Shown here one piece after another: positions 29,801-38,100 of a DNA stretch of 64,000 bases (positions are counted from its first letter, which is position 1; each line of letters starts with the position of its first letter). Both the position numbers and the translations under genes were made by a program. The DNA comes from Lewinellaceae bacterium (GTDB lineage Bacteria > Bacteroidota > Bacteroidia > Chitinophagales > Saprospiraceae). The stretch spans positions 115,572 to 179,571 of the forward strand of contig JACJYO010000011.1 in NCBI GenBank assembly GCA_020636075.1, written 5' to 3'. The notes under the pieces are model-generated. The model worked only from the letters and a program-made list of their open reading frames with translations, did not search any database and was not told the DNA's origin.

Positions 29801-32800
29801 CCAAACGGACGACGGTAGCTGTACCGATTACAGCTATACCATCACCCGTACCTGGACGCTCGAAGACGGCTGCGGCAACTCGTTGGTGCAAACGCAAACC
29901 ATCGAGGTGATTGATCTTACACCGCCGACGCTCAGTTGTCCGCCAAGCATCACGATCAGTTGCGACGAATCGACGCTCCCGGCCAATACCGGCATGGCAA
30001 CAGCCGATGACAACTGCGACGGCGATCCGGATATCAACTACAACGATACCGACAATCAGACGACCAACGGCACCTGCACCGACCAGGCATACCGGATCAC
30101 CCGTGTGTGGACCTCGGTGGATGCCTGCGGCAATCAGGCCCAGCCTTGTACGCAAACCATCCAATTGATCGACGATGAGGCGCCGGTGATTACCTGTCCG
30201 CCAAACGCAACGGTAAACTGCGGCGATGACATCAGCCCGACTGCATTGGGTGTGGCCACGGCTATGGACAATTGCGACCCGGCGCCCGGTATTGCCAATC
30301 CGGTTGATTTCACGCAGACGGCGCCCACCATGTGTCCGGAAGTGAAAGTCATCATCCGGACCTGGCAAGCGGTGGATAATTGCAACAACCCGACCGCCTG
30401 CACGCAGCGCATTGCTGTGGTTGATTTGACCGCGCCTGAATTTGATTTCTGTCCGAAAGACACCGTGATCAATTGCGATGCGGACTATTCCATTGCAGCG
30501 CTGGGTGGCAATGCTACTGCCATCGATGACTGCGGCGGCCAGCCCGAGGTAACCTATCTGGGTGAAACGACCGAACCGACACCATGTCCGCAAGGCCAGT
30601 TGATTACCCGTTCCTGGGAAGCGAAGGATGACTGTGGAAACACCGCCATTTGTAAGCAGATCATTACCGTACAGGATACCACGCGCCCGACGATCGTTTG
30701 CCCGGCAGATGTGACCGTGCAGTGTAACGAAAGCACCGACCCGGATGAAAATCCGAACATGGGTGTTCCGACGGTGTCCGATAACTGCGACCTGGATTTG
30801 GCGACCAGCTACACCGAAACGGATTTGGGTGGAAACGGCTGTACCCAAACGGTGCTCCGCAACTGGATCACTTCCGACGATTGCAACATTGCGGCTGGTT
30901 GTATCCAGGTGATTACGATCACCGACTCGGAGCCGCCGGTATGGACCTTCGTGCCGGAAAGTGTGCAACTGGAATGCGACGGCGTAGCGCCGCCTTATGA
31001 AGCGGCTACTGCGGCAGACGATTGCGACACGGATATTACCGTCACCTTCGAAGGCGAGGTTTCCGAACCCGGCGCATGCCCGGGCAGCACCGTGATCACG
31101 CGCACCTGGTCTACCTTCGACGACTGCGGCAACCAAACCTCGACCCAGCAGGTGATCACCATCCAGGATTCGCAACCGCCGACCTGGACGACCGATCCGC
31201 TGCCCGCAGATTTGACGCTGGAATGCGGTGAAACGATTCCGGACCCGGCAACGCTCGAAGCGGAAGATTTCTGCGATACTGAAATTTCCGTGAAATACGC
31301 AGAAGAACGCACCGACGGGCCTTGCCCGCAAGCTTACAAACTGACCCGTACCTGGACAGTGGAAGACGATTGCGGCAACGCGACCAGCCACGTTCAGGTA
31401 ATTACGATTCAGGATACCAAGCTGCCTGTACTGGTTTGCCCGCCAAACGACCTGACGCTTGAATGTGGCGACCCGGAAAATGCCGACCTGATTGCGGTTT
31501 GGCTGGCCTCTGCAATGGCTGAAGACGATTGCGGAAATGCCACCGCGAGCAACAATTACGATTCGGCAAACTTCAGCGATGGCTGCGGTGGAACCGGCGA
31601 ACTGGCCGTGGTCTTCTTCGCTGTCGATGATTGCCAGAATCAGAGCGAGCCCTGCACGCGCACCATCCGCATTGAGGATAATACAGCGCCGGTACTCAGC
31701 TGTCCGACCGATCTGACGCTCGAATGCGGCAACCCGGACAATGCCGGCCGTATCGATGTCTGGTTGACACTGGCTACAGCCCAGGATGCCTGCGGTGACG
31801 CTACCGTTTCGCACAATTACAGCCCGACAGCATTCAGCGACGGCTGCGGCGAAACCGGTGACCAAACCGTGACCTTCCAGGCTGTCGACGAATGTCAAAA
31901 CAATGCGGAGCCTTGCACGGCTACAATTTCAATTGTCGACAACATGCCGCCGACACTGACCTGCCCGCAGGCCGACCTGACGCTCGAATGCGGCGACCCG
32001 GCCAATGCCGACCTGATCACCGCCTGGCTGGCTGAAGCGATGGCTACAGATGCCTGTGGCGACGCCACGGTGAACAATACCTACAATCCGGAGGACTTTA
32101 GCGACGGCTGCGGTGAAACCGGTGAACAGGCGGTCGTATTCACAGCAATCGATGAATGCGAAAACCAGAGCCAGCCCTGCACGCGCACCATCAGCATTCA
32201 GGACAACACGCCGCCGACGCTGACCTGTCCGCAGGCTGATTTGACCTTGGAATGCGGCGACGCTGGAAATGCCGACCTGATCACCGCCTGGCTGGCCGAA
32301 GCAATGGCTACAGATGCCTGCGGCGACGCCACGGTGAACAACAGCTACAACCCGGATAGCTTCAGCGACGGCTGCGGTAATACCGGCGAGCAAGCCGTAG
32401 TTTTCTCGGCTGTCGACGACTGCCAAAACCAAAGCCAGCCTTGCACCAGAACGATCCGCATCATGGACACTACGCCGCCGACGCTGACCTGCCCACAGGC
32501 TGATCTGACGCTGGAATGCGGTGATCCGGCAAATGAGGACCTGATTGCAGACTGGCTGGATTCGGCAATTGCCGAAGATGCCTGCGGTGAAGTTACCGTG
32601 GATCACAACTTCAGCCCAACCGCATTCAGCGATGGCTGTGGTGAAACCGGCGAACAGACCGTAACCTTCCAGGCTTTTGATGAATGCCAGAACAGCAGCA
32701 CGGTTTGCTCGGCTAAAATTGTGATCGTGGACACTACGCCGCCAACCTTCACGGTGCCCGCCGATATTACTTTGTACGCTGATGCCGATTGCGAGGTGGA

Positions 32801-34586
32801 TTACAGCCAGGTGGGCGATGTGACCGACAAGTCCGACAACTGTTCCACCGACCTGGAGGCTACGTTTACCGACGAAGCCGAACCCGGGCCGGGCGACACC
32901 GAACGCACGGTGTTCCGGACCTGGACGCTGACCGATGATTGCGGCAACATGACTGTGCTGACGCAGACGATCGCCATTCGCGATACGACGCCACCCACCT
33001 TTGTTTGCCCGCAAAACGCCACACTCGCACCGAATACCGATACCTGTACGCATGTGATCGCCAACCAGGATTTCGATCCGACTTTCCTGGCCGACAACTG
33101 CGGTATCATGGGAGTGGGCTATGAGCTCTCCGGTGCAACCACCGGCAGTGGCAGCGGCAGCTTGCAAGGTGTTGCTTTTGAAGTCGGAAAAACGACCATA
33201 CTCTGGACGGTTAAAGATGTGAACGGAAACACCGCAACTTGTACCGCCATCATCTCCGTGAGCGTTTGCGCTACAATTACCGGAACCATCATCTGGGAAG
33301 GCAACAATGCCGATACCGTTGGGGTGGCTCAGGTGACCGTAACCCTGAGCGGCGATGACAACCAGGCTGTTGGACCTACGCCGGCAAGTGGCGACTATTC
33401 CATCACGCCGGCAGGGGGCACCAACTTCGTTATCACACCGAGCAAACCGGGTTCGATGACTACGATTCCGATCGATCCGCTCAATGGTGTCGACGACCTG
33501 GATGCCACGCTTATCCGCCTGCACATTTACGGATTTTTGCCGATCACCGATCCCTACAAGCAGATTGCAGCCGACGTGGATATGGACAACAAGATCACGG
33601 CGAATGACGAAGTGCAGATACGGCGCGCGCTCATTGGTAGTTCTACGGCGCTTGAATATTTCGCAGTGCCCTGGCGCTTTGTGCCTGATACGACGGATAC
33701 ACCCTGGTCGCTGGGTTACCACCCGGCTCCGAATCCGTTCCTGGCGCCCATCCCGTCGACCCGTGTGTTGACCGGAGCAGGTTCCGGTGCGAACAAGCAG
33801 CATTTCTACGGCATTAAGAAAGGCGACGTCAATGCAACGGCCAACCCGCTGCTGAAACCGGCCTCGATCGATCCGCTCGTATTGCGCGTACAGGATGAAC
33901 AACTGCTGACCGGAAAAACCATAACCGTGGTCTTCCGGGCGACCAACTTCGAGGATTTGATCACCTTCCAGCACGCCTTGTTTGCCGATCCGGCATACCT
34001 GCAACTGGAAGCCGTGGAAACCAACGGCTCGCCGCTGGCGCTCAACCCGGCCGAACACTTCGGCCTGAGCCGGGCAAAAGCCGGTGATATCCGTACCCTC
34101 TGGCTCGATACCGAAGGCCATACCCTGGCCGATGGCGCACCGCTGTTTGCCTTGCGCTTCCGGGTGCTTCAGGGCGGCCGCTTGCTCAGCGAAGTGCTGC
34201 GCCTGCACGCTCCGGCACTCGAACCGAAGGCCTACACCGCCGACTTTGCCCGCACAGCCGTCGAACTGGAATTCACCGAGGCGACGACAACTGCGGTGGA
34301 AGACCCGGCTGCCGCCGACAAGCAGATCGAACTGTTGCAAAACCGGCCCAACCCGTTCACGCACCATACCGTCATCGGCTTTGTTTTGCCGGAGGCATGT
34401 ACGGCGCAATTGCGGGTACTCGACGCCAGCGGCCGCGAACTGCTGCGCATCGATGGCGACTATCCGGCCGGCTACAATGAGGAGACCATTCAACTCCGCG
34501 ATATCGGAGCGATTGGCATACTTTACTACGAACTGACCACGCCGTACGGCAAACAAACCCGTATGATGAAGGCTGTTGGTCCGTAA
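17898..34586 (+). CDS. Giant T9SS-secreted HYR-repeat adhesin with cohesin- and dockerin-like modules
   Basis: The 5562-residue frame is intact. ATG 17964 (MRNDLPNNAQQ) is an alternative start; either way 45-70 polar residues precede the hydrophobic signal (IARFFALVCCMLVAGAGFGQ). Order: beta-helix-like region opening SWATAGNWTPNGVPAAGDD (about 92-720); Ig/PKD-like modules (754-1190); cohesin-like module (about 1195-1330, LTSVEFAVRWNSADWEYV); a HYR block from about 1338 to 5120, on the order of 40 modules of the type PPVI.CP...VECD...DNCD...RTW.A.DACGN...Q.ITV.D; a dockerin-like module (AADVDMDNKITANDEVQIRRAL, near 5240); a second cohesin-like module (about 5325-5465); and a T9SS sorting domain (NRPNPFTHHTVIGFVL to the end). 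HYR modules are Ig-like and adhesive; the regular Cys pattern suggests many disulfides. Likely surface adhesin or matrix protein. A strong terminator follows. Confidence 0.9.
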   Translation: MRRFYFKQDISTSLPPAKSTTSMRNDLPNNAQQPETPSTTANNLVDPLNSIALPVSDVHGPAVVFEWGGGAIARFFALVCCMLVAGAGFGQKTFNVNSGSWATAGNWTPNGVPAAGDDVIFPSTVTSVTNVPNGSINSVTIQGASGTINIQAASSGNVLTVTTGFSLLAGRTLTIGNSGARLNMAFASTCTATIAGTFTINSGGTARSLTNNGDLTITSTGLVNQNGNSNFILNAGATLRIGSTAGIAATGSTGNVQTTGRTFNAGANYVYNGTANQSTGTGYPTGLTGSLTINNPNTVTIINAARTITTGTLNLVQGTFATTNGSNRLSMGSTAAINRSGGSMTGTLQGTGVYDVTYTGNSKTAGPELNNGGLRHVTVNLTAGQILTLDANRTPDGNLTLTSGTFDLSTFTINRSATGGTLTLSAGTTLVVGGTTGGIGTSNFPNNYATHTIAATSTVEYDGTAAQTIVDEAAPGYGHLTITNNSTKTAANALDIRGNVTINSTATFAGSTFTHNVGGDWTNSGTYTQNTSTVTFNGSALQTLGGSTATTFNNLTVNNTGPGLSLSVNETVAGTLTLTDGLVATNANTLIVSGTGTGAISGGSVASYVNGNLRRGIATGANTYAFPIGTSTAYANASVAFTSASAVGTLTGSTTDGDHPNIGTSTIGASASVNRYWTFTNTGLGTFGYGATFNWVAGDQDGGFMLVDAYAGKYNAPNWTYPTVGTKAGTSLEVTGLSSFSDFQIGGVACTAYDATLSGDATICAGGSTTLTVTPSGGTAPYTVVYTDGMGNTTTASNYPNDPIAVTPSSTRTYTLVSVTDNAGCTASVTGSATVTVNEQATVEIDAPQLTPETCADPTAIVFTANVTPASPNGGAYTYAWTAHGCIDAACPDAGGFDPAGADEQVVSRAFESGTNGGKSVKVVVSTPGCPTSEDILSWNQNPEPSATLTPAPTAVCLGESVELTAGSSSGPEVATYTWLGGDATNPGAAPLDVTVPPANTLIHAPTANPESYYRVVIAYASWGCDDAIADAAVAVSELPDCSITGPSAVCANSTGHQYEGPADMSSYTWTVTDATIIGTNTGQTITVDAGTGTYTVTLTVSDGTCTSTCTQEVTIYPSDNASLTLGDDQCYVGAVTALTGGMPLGGMYSGPGVSFVDPDWLFDADAAGGVGTYTITYTACNLSTDTDEMTVYDDDLVLSVTGPTDPVECQSTAQFNILATSGFTDLTSVEFAVRWNSADWEYVSHDLAMLPNGLSGEANNFPDTEVRVTLTAMDDGITLPDASLLLQLELKALRCNVTAPIEIVPLSLMSIEASTDELALVMVQANGTTVDLVDNVPPSITCPAAVNVSCASEVPDVDINSVTASDNCGQVTVTHTGDQISDQTCPNRYTIEREYTATDDCDNTTTCAQIITVDDETPPTALCQNYTVILDDVTVTVPAENINNGSTDNCNGQLTLSLSPNTFDCSNLGDNTVELTVTDPCDNASTCSAIVTVTLDDNDVTALPTVSLSQSAPVICSGDAYTLTFGGGGNPSGTQYMVTWTIAPTFTTSPPIDPGLVTLEGDFVGVMGMTPTTELDLTGMIDNENVNSIDITFTVTPKYGPCAGEPQSITVTVRPLPQVLGISPTPPAAICSGATVGPFTVNHNIVSGTNNNQIMWEWTGTGIVAGVPNGEDLNGNPTLIVTATTLTNMGATAQTAKLTIVPKRLNANSLLCEGPEYTVEILVEPKPAIVCPDDILATTDGGDCDTTITLTHPGLNYNQTNCPGGSLVIGFAAGTPEPASLPTGGTVSPGGADAFTFNNGQTLVTYTLTDGQGNMTSCTFTVEVTDNDKPTVNCPTPKTVECDQDLTPGPMAPTGEATASDNCPPVAMLTYNDDDISLGNCPQEYVLHRVWTAKDAAGNTSSCTQVINVDDSTPPVISCPKDTVINCNTSTLPAATGTAGAVDNCSAASVSYNDADPVTPGDCPQEFTIKRTWRALDACANAATCLQTITVQDTTRPVINCPLAVTVECNDNLTPGAPGQGFPTGFATATDNCDQTPTLTHGDTKFMIPDTCDQTYFIERIWTATDACGNFRTCVQSIHVHDTTPPVIDPLAADKRVECDGSGNTAELNDWLAANGGAMATDVCGDVTWSNDFEELTGACGATGSAMVTFTATDDCGNESVTTATFTIEDTTAPTIDVEAEDLTVECDGSGNTTELNDWLAANGGATASDVCGGVTWSNDFTGLSDDCGATGSVEVTFTATDDCGNESVTTATFTIEDTTPPSIDVEASDLTVDCDGSGNSTELNAWLTSNGGAMASDICGGVTWSNNFDVLSDGCGATGSVEVTFTATDDCGNESVTTATLTIKDETPPTIGTTASDQTVECDGAGNTAALNDWLVSNGGASATDACSGVTWSNNFVELSDDCGATGSVEVTFAATDACGNTSYTTATFTIEDTTPPTIDTEASDRTVECDGTGNTDALDAWLAANGGAEASDDCSDVTWSNDFVELSDDCGATGSVEVTFTATDDCGLASATTATFKIVDTKNPNLDTPASDLRVECDGAGNTAALNDWLAGNGGASATDDCSGVSWSNNFVELSEDCGATGNATVIFTAMDDCGNAVQTTATFTIEDTTIPDLTCPDDITIECDESTDPANTGMATVSDNCDLSITTSPTDVMVIPTPGCPDGRTIKRVWTAVDACGNETSCEQIITVQDKTPPVFVFCPPATTVDCQLGPDPSPTVTGLAVATDNCDTQPAVAYINTSTQTNNGTCTDYSYVITRRWLTVDNCGNTKTCTQLITVQDITDPVITCPMNVEVECDESSEPPATGEASATDNCDQAIVISHDDVVDPGDCIFEKTITRTWTATDACGNTDACVQTISVVDSTDPEFTFCPKDTVINCEFDPVPAITGQATATDNCDPAPQVVFDDDEPVVNPDCPQGYSFVRTWFAVDVCNRFSTCEQKITVQDTTAPKMMCPMDLTIECDQNPDPVLTGEPFDLSDNCDPGPLTVTYTDGPPGQGDCANGALILRTWMVEDACGNTFTCVQRIGVDDTEPPVISCPSNATVECDESSEPDALGSASAEDNCDMDPVIDYSDQSTRTDDGSCTDFSYTITRTWTATDACGNVSDCVQTITVEDTTDPAITFCPENTTVECDQPTDPQALGEAEATDNCDGNPAITFDDVSTQTDDGSCSDFSYTITRTWTATDACGNASDCVQTITVEDTTDPVILCPEPITVQCDQSTDPSTTGEATATDVCDGNPTIDYSDESTQTDNGTCTDFSYTITRTWVAYDACGNSSDCVQPIIVVDTQAPELITCPADLTVECDVNAANTNTDPSNTGVPVAEDNCDTNISYDYDDEEVAGGPDCHDVKVITRTWKISDACGNTNVECVQTIRVRDNTPPQIVCPFDITIDCDADLDPANTGGPAIALDACDDAPAIEWVDEQTTGPCKNDSLAVITRTWFVLDLYCNAQVCDQFIVLIDKVAPEFTLCPKDTVINCDTMPIPAHTGMALVKDNCDAQPTVDFEDVSVPDPDCPQSDTIYRKWITVDHCGNINSSCMQKIVVQDTTKPVIVCPANLTVQCDESTDPAATGFPLVKDNCDAAPVISNSPLDMITPGNCPGSFVIKRTWLVADHCDNVAHCVQTITVRDTEAPTWVTEPGDLDRTVDCDDPDALADAQNLFPEATDNCDNDVTNIEKEEGDFVPGQCPHTGTYTNTWTVTDECSNISEVYTQVITVQDIVAPTFTVPADATVYSDGNCEYNADPAVTGDVTDEDDNCATVLDATYVDETADGNCAGNKIITRTWTLADGCGNALTQTQVITVQDTLIPTFPKPADMTLTTEDGATCPEIASISLTIDQTNPVATGNTPFSYTVHGISIDGPTVYSDNCSSGDNLKLFVWNIFEDWQGTADDCQRQIRILWRVYDDCGNFRQRQQIFTIVDNTAPKFTVPVDLTINCEDNPADLSLTGDVTDEYDNCHTGLEASYSDESTQTDDGSCTDYSYTITRTWTLEDGCGNSLVQTQTIEVIDLTPPTLSCPPSITISCDESTLPANTGMATADDNCDGDPDINYNDTDNQTTNGTCTDQAYRITRVWTSVDACGNQAQPCTQTIQLIDDEAPVITCPPNATVNCGDDISPTALGVATAMDNCDPAPGIANPVDFTQTAPTMCPEVKVIIRTWQAVDNCNNPTACTQRIAVVDLTAPEFDFCPKDTVINCDADYSIAALGGNATAIDDCGGQPEVTYLGETTEPTPCPQGQLITRSWEAKDDCGNTAICKQIITVQDTTRPTIVCPADVTVQCNESTDPDENPNMGVPTVSDNCDLDLATSYTETDLGGNGCTQTVLRNWITSDDCNIAAGCIQVITITDSEPPVWTFVPESVQLECDGVAPPYEAATAADDCDTDITVTFEGEVSEPGACPGSTVITRTWSTFDDCGNQTSTQQVITIQDSQPPTWTTDPLPADLTLECGETIPDPATLEAEDFCDTEISVKYAEERTDGPCPQAYKLTRTWTVEDDCGNATSHVQVITIQDTKLPVLVCPPNDLTLECGDPENADLIAVWLASAMAEDDCGNATASNNYDSANFSDGCGGTGELAVVFFAVDDCQNQSEPCTRTIRIEDNTAPVLSCPTDLTLECGNPDNAGRIDVWLTLATAQDACGDATVSHNYSPTAFSDGCGETGDQTVTFQAVDECQNNAEPCTATISIVDNMPPTLTCPQADLTLECGDPANADLITAWLAEAMATDACGDATVNNTYNPEDFSDGCGETGEQAVVFTAIDECENQSQPCTRTISIQDNTPPTLTCPQADLTLECGDAGNADLITAWLAEAMATDACGDATVNNSYNPDSFSDGCGNTGEQAVVFSAVDDCQNQSQPCTRTIRIMDTTPPTLTCPQADLTLECGDPANEDLIADWLDSAIAEDACGEVTVDHNFSPTAFSDGCGETGEQTVTFQAFDECQNSSTVCSAKIVIVDTTPPTFTVPADITLYADADCEVDYSQVGDVTDKSDNCSTDLEATFTDEAEPGPGDTERTVFRTWTLTDDCGNMTVLTQTIAIRDTTPPTFVCPQNATLAPNTDTCTHVIANQDFDPTFLADNCGIMGVGYELSGATTGSGSGSLQGVAFEVGKTTILWTVKDVNGNTATCTAIISVSVCATITGTIIWEGNNADTVGVAQVTVTLSGDDNQAVGPTPASGDYSITPAGGTNFVITPSKPGSMTTIPIDPLNGVDDLDATLIRLHIYGFLPITDPYKQIAADVDMDNKITANDEVQIRRALIGSSTALEYFAVPWRFVPDTTDTPWSLGYHPAPNPFLAPIPSTRVLTGAGSGANKQHFYGIKKGDVNATANPLLKPASIDPLVLRVQDEQLLTGKTITVVFRATNFEDLITFQHALFADPAYLQLEAVETNGSPLALNPAEHFGLSRAKAGDIRTLWLDTEGHTLADGAPLFALRFRVLQGGRLLSEVLRLHAPALEPKAYTADFARTAVELEFTEATTTAVEDPAAADKQIELLQNRPNPFTHHTVIGFVLPEACTAQLRVLDASGRELLRIDGDYPAGYNEETIQLRDIGAIGILYYELTTPYGKQTRMMKAVGP
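24160..25740 (+). repeat. Six homogenised HYR-like repeats inside the giant gene
   Basis: Six units of about 85 residues share the frame TVECDGSGNTxELNDWLAxN, GGAxATDxC, VTWSNxFxxLSDDCGATGS and TATFTIEDTT. They are much more alike to each other than to the flanking HYR modules, indicating recent internal duplication or gene conversion. Confidence 0.8.
31420..32730 (+). repeat. Five homogenised HYR-like repeats inside the giant gene
   Basis: Five units share DLTLECGDPxNADLIxxWL, AMAxDxCGxATVxxNY, FSDGCGxTGEQxV and CQNQSxPCTRTI. They are a second, distinct homogenised sub-block near the C-terminal end of the HYR array. Confidence 0.8.
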
Positions 34587-34610
34587 GCATACATTTCGTT
34601 TTTCAAGAAT

Positions 34611-34646
34611 GGGCCCTTCCGGATACGCCGGAGGGGCCTTTTTTTT
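34611..34646 (+). terminator. Rho-independent terminator of the giant gene
   Basis: GGCCCTTCCGG pairs with CCGGAGGGGCC (one G-T wobble) around a 5-nt loop, followed by eight T. It lies 25 bp after the stop of the giant gene and separates it from the A-B-C cassette. Confidence 0.85.
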
Positions 34647-34692
34647 GTGTAAAAAAGCCCGAAATAGCGCCTGTTTTACAAAGAATTAATAG

Positions 34693-34721
34693 TTGTTTTC
34701 CGGCAAAAAAAATTATGTTTG
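34693..34721 (+). promoter_or_regulatory. Bacteroidota-type promoter upstream of adhesin A
   Basis: TTG at 34693-34695 and TATGTTTG at 34714-34721 are 18 nt apart, matching the TTG-N~19-TAnnTTTG pattern of the Bacteroidota primary sigma factor. It lies about 70 bp beyond the terminator of the giant gene. It would drive the A-B-C cassette with a long leader of 220-390 nt. Confidence 0.55.
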
Positions 34722-35106
34722 CCAAAATGGGTAGTTGAGGTGAAAAAATAATCGAAGGGGCTGCCTGTTTTCTTCTAATCCTTAATCCTGTTCCAGTTTT
34801 TCACCGTACGGGCCACCCGAAAACACAGACCCGGTACAAAAACATATTATCGAGATCGTCTACAGAAGCATTCCTTAGCGCTGCCGTCTGGCTTGCGCTT
34901 TCCCGCCGGAAGATTATCCCGGCATATTTACATTCAACATTTTGATGCCAAAACCTGCATGGCGTGCGCGCCATGTGCATCCGGCATTTCCGCGCCCATT
35001 TCCGGGCGATGCTTCCTTTTTGACGGTTTTAAAATCCGGTCTTCCGCCGGGTATGAGCTTAACATTCACTGTGGCAGCGATTGCATGCCTGCCAGATCCA
35101 AACGAT

Positions 35107-38100
35107 ATGAAAAAAAATATGCTTTCTCCGGCTTTGACCGGAATGCTGCTGAAAGGCGATCGCCGGGCGTTTATGCCGGCTGTTTTTAAACCAAGTTTGG
35201 GTAAGCGATCAGAACTGTTTAAATCCGGGCTGTATTCCGGACTGTTCTTGTTGGCGTGTTTTGTTTTTGCAGACCAGGCATATTCGCAGGTTACACAGAC
35301 TTTTGAAACGCCGGGGACGTATACAATCACTGTGCCCGTAGGAGTTACTACAGTGACCGTAAAAGCCTGGGGCGGCGGCGGCGGCGGTGGGCACTCGGAT
35401 GACGGCAATGGAAATGATTCTGCTGCCGGCGGTGGCGGCGGCGGCGGCGGGTTCCGCACAGGTACCTTTTCGGTGAGCCCAGGTCAAACGATTACAATTG
35501 TTGTAGGTGCAGGCGGTACAGGTGGGGGTAGTGATAACGACCCAGGGGATGACGGTGGCCAATCAAGTGCCACCTATAATGCCGTTAGTATCATTGCTTT
35601 TGGTGGTGGTGGCGGTGCTGCAGGTGTAAACAATAACACGGGTGGCGATGGTGGATCTGGCGGTGGCGGCACAGGTGGTACCAGTGGATTCTCAGGTGGT
35701 TCAGGTGCCCAAGGCGGTAGTGGAACCAATGGTAGCGATGAAGGCGGTGGTGGTGGCGGTGCTGCCGGCGACGCAAATGCAGGCGCTGCGGCTTCTGGCC
35801 AAAATGGCGGATCGGGTGGTGCAAGTAATCCTGGCGGTGGAAACGGCGATGGCGGTGATGGCGGAAACTCCAGTTCAGATGGTGACCCTGGCGGCGACTA
35901 TGGCGGCGGTGGCGGTGGTACAGGTGATGATGGAGGTAATAGTGATGATGGCGGTGATGGTGGCGATGGGGCTGTTGAAATTTCCTGGACAGGTGGGACA
36001 AGCCCAATTACCTTTTATTCCAATGGCTCATTTACCATACCAACTGGCGTAGCAGAAATCACCGTGGAGGCCTGGGGCGGCGGCGGCGGCACCCGCGGGA
36101 TGGTTCATCACGGCGCGGCGGCGGCGGCGGCGGCGCATATGCACGTAGTACCTTTAATGTAACTCCTGGAGCTACTTACACTGTAACGGTGGGTGCAGGC
36201 GGTGCGCCAGGCGGCAACCCCGGGGGAACCGGTGGTGATTCATATTTTGATGCCGGCGCTAATGTATTGGCCAAAGGAGGAGCAGGAGGTTCGGATAATG
36301 GTGGTGCAGGTGGTGCCGTTTCGGCAAGTGTAGCAGTTGGTACAAATACGGCTAAGTATTCTGGTGGAACTGGAGGAATAGAAGGCGGCGGTGGCGGCAA
36401 TGTTGGCGGTGGTGGTGGCGGTTCTGCTTTTGATAATGCGAATGGAGGAAACGGCGGCAACGGTTCAGGTAGCAACGGTGGTGCGGGGGGCAACGGAGAA
36501 GGTGATGGCGGTAAAGGTGGGGATAATAACCAAGATGGTGAAAACGGAATGTTCCTGGCGGTGGCGGCGGTGGCAGGGCAATAATGGAGTGGCTAGTTCA
36601 GGCGCACCCGGCCAAGTGATCATCTCCTGCAAGTACCCTGCGTCCTACACCGCCACCTTGTCCGGCGGCGCAACCATCTGCTCCGGAGCCAGTACAAACC
36701 TGATTGTTAATATGTCCGGGGGACAAGCGACTATACGGTGGTGTATACCGATGGCTTAGGCAACACATCAACGGTGAACAACTACACCAGCGGCAGTGCG
36801 ATTTCAGTAAGCCCGTCCACCACAAGTACTTATACCCTGGTTTCCGTCACCGATGCGGATGGTTGTACGGCCACGACAAGCGGTTCGGCGGTCGTTGCCG
36901 TGAACACCACGCCTTCGGCTCCGGCCGGCGCTGCCGACCAAAGTTTCTGCTCCGGCGACAACCCAACCGTCGCCGACCTCGATGCCACAGGCACCTCGAT
37001 CCAATGGTACCTGACTTCCAGCGGAGGGACACCCTTGACCGGCTCCACGGCACTGGCAGACGGTATACATTACTACGCTTCGCAAACGCTGTCTGGTTGT
37101 GAAAGTACCTCGCGGTTGGATGTAACGGCAACCGTTGCTGATGCGCCCGGAACTACCGGCGTGACGATTTGTTCCGGCGGCAGCGGAGAGTTGGCTCATC
37201 GACGACTTGTGGTGGGGCGGATCAAGCACAAGCGGGCCGAATGATGCGGGGTCAGGATCAAGCAGTGGATCAGGTACCGCTTGGTCGGATCCTGGTAATG
37301 TGACGGCTGACGATAATGCAGTTGCTACTGTTAGTGGTTTGGACCAGCATTTTCTGAAATACTCAATGCCACTGATTTCAGTTTTGCAATTCCGTAAATG
37401 CTACAATTGAGGGTATACAAGTAACTATAGGGCGTTTCAGAAGCGGTGGCTTTTTAATTGTGGCGAAATCCGAGATAATTCGGTCCAATTAATTAAAGGT
37501 GGTAGTGCTACAGGAACAAATAAAGGTGCGACAACTACAGACTGGCCGACCAGCGAAGCGCCTGCGGATTATGGTTCAACATCTGATTTATGGGGTAGTA
37601 GCTGGCTTCCAGCAGATATTAATGCATCAAATTTTGGCGTAGCATTAGCGGTTGAAAATCCAGTTGATAACGGTTTTTGTCCAAGAACTGCGAACGTCGA
37701 TTACATCCAAATCACCGTGACATACACGTTGCCCGGCAGCCTCGACTGGTACACCACTTCCTCCGGCGGCACAGCGATCGGCTCCGGCTCACCCTTCAAT
37801 CCGGTCGGCGTTAGTGGTTCCGGTCTGACCAATACCAACACCCCGGGCACCTATACCTTTTATGCGGCCTGTTCGGATGTTCCGGGTTGCCGGACTGCCA
37901 CAGATTTTGTGATCAACGAAAGCCCCACCGCCAACGCCGGCTCCGCCCTCTCCGCCATCTGCCAGGGCGGCAGCTCAGCGGCCTTGGGTGGCTCGGTAGG
38001 CGGCTCCGCCACGGGTGGCACCTGGGATGACGGCGGCGCAGGCGGCACCTTTACCCCCAACGCCACCGACCTGAACGCCACCTGGACACCGCCCGCCAAC

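Noticed and set aside
24129..34556. Very long minus-strand open frames (667, 1093 and 875 codons) opposite the giant gene
   Set aside because: They mirror the repetitive codon usage of the sense gene, lack starts with signals or recognisable domains, and the sense strand clearly encodes HYR modules.
35591..36007. His-rich minus-strand frame opposite the Gly-rich region
   Set aside because: It is the complement of Gly GGN codons and has no supporting features.
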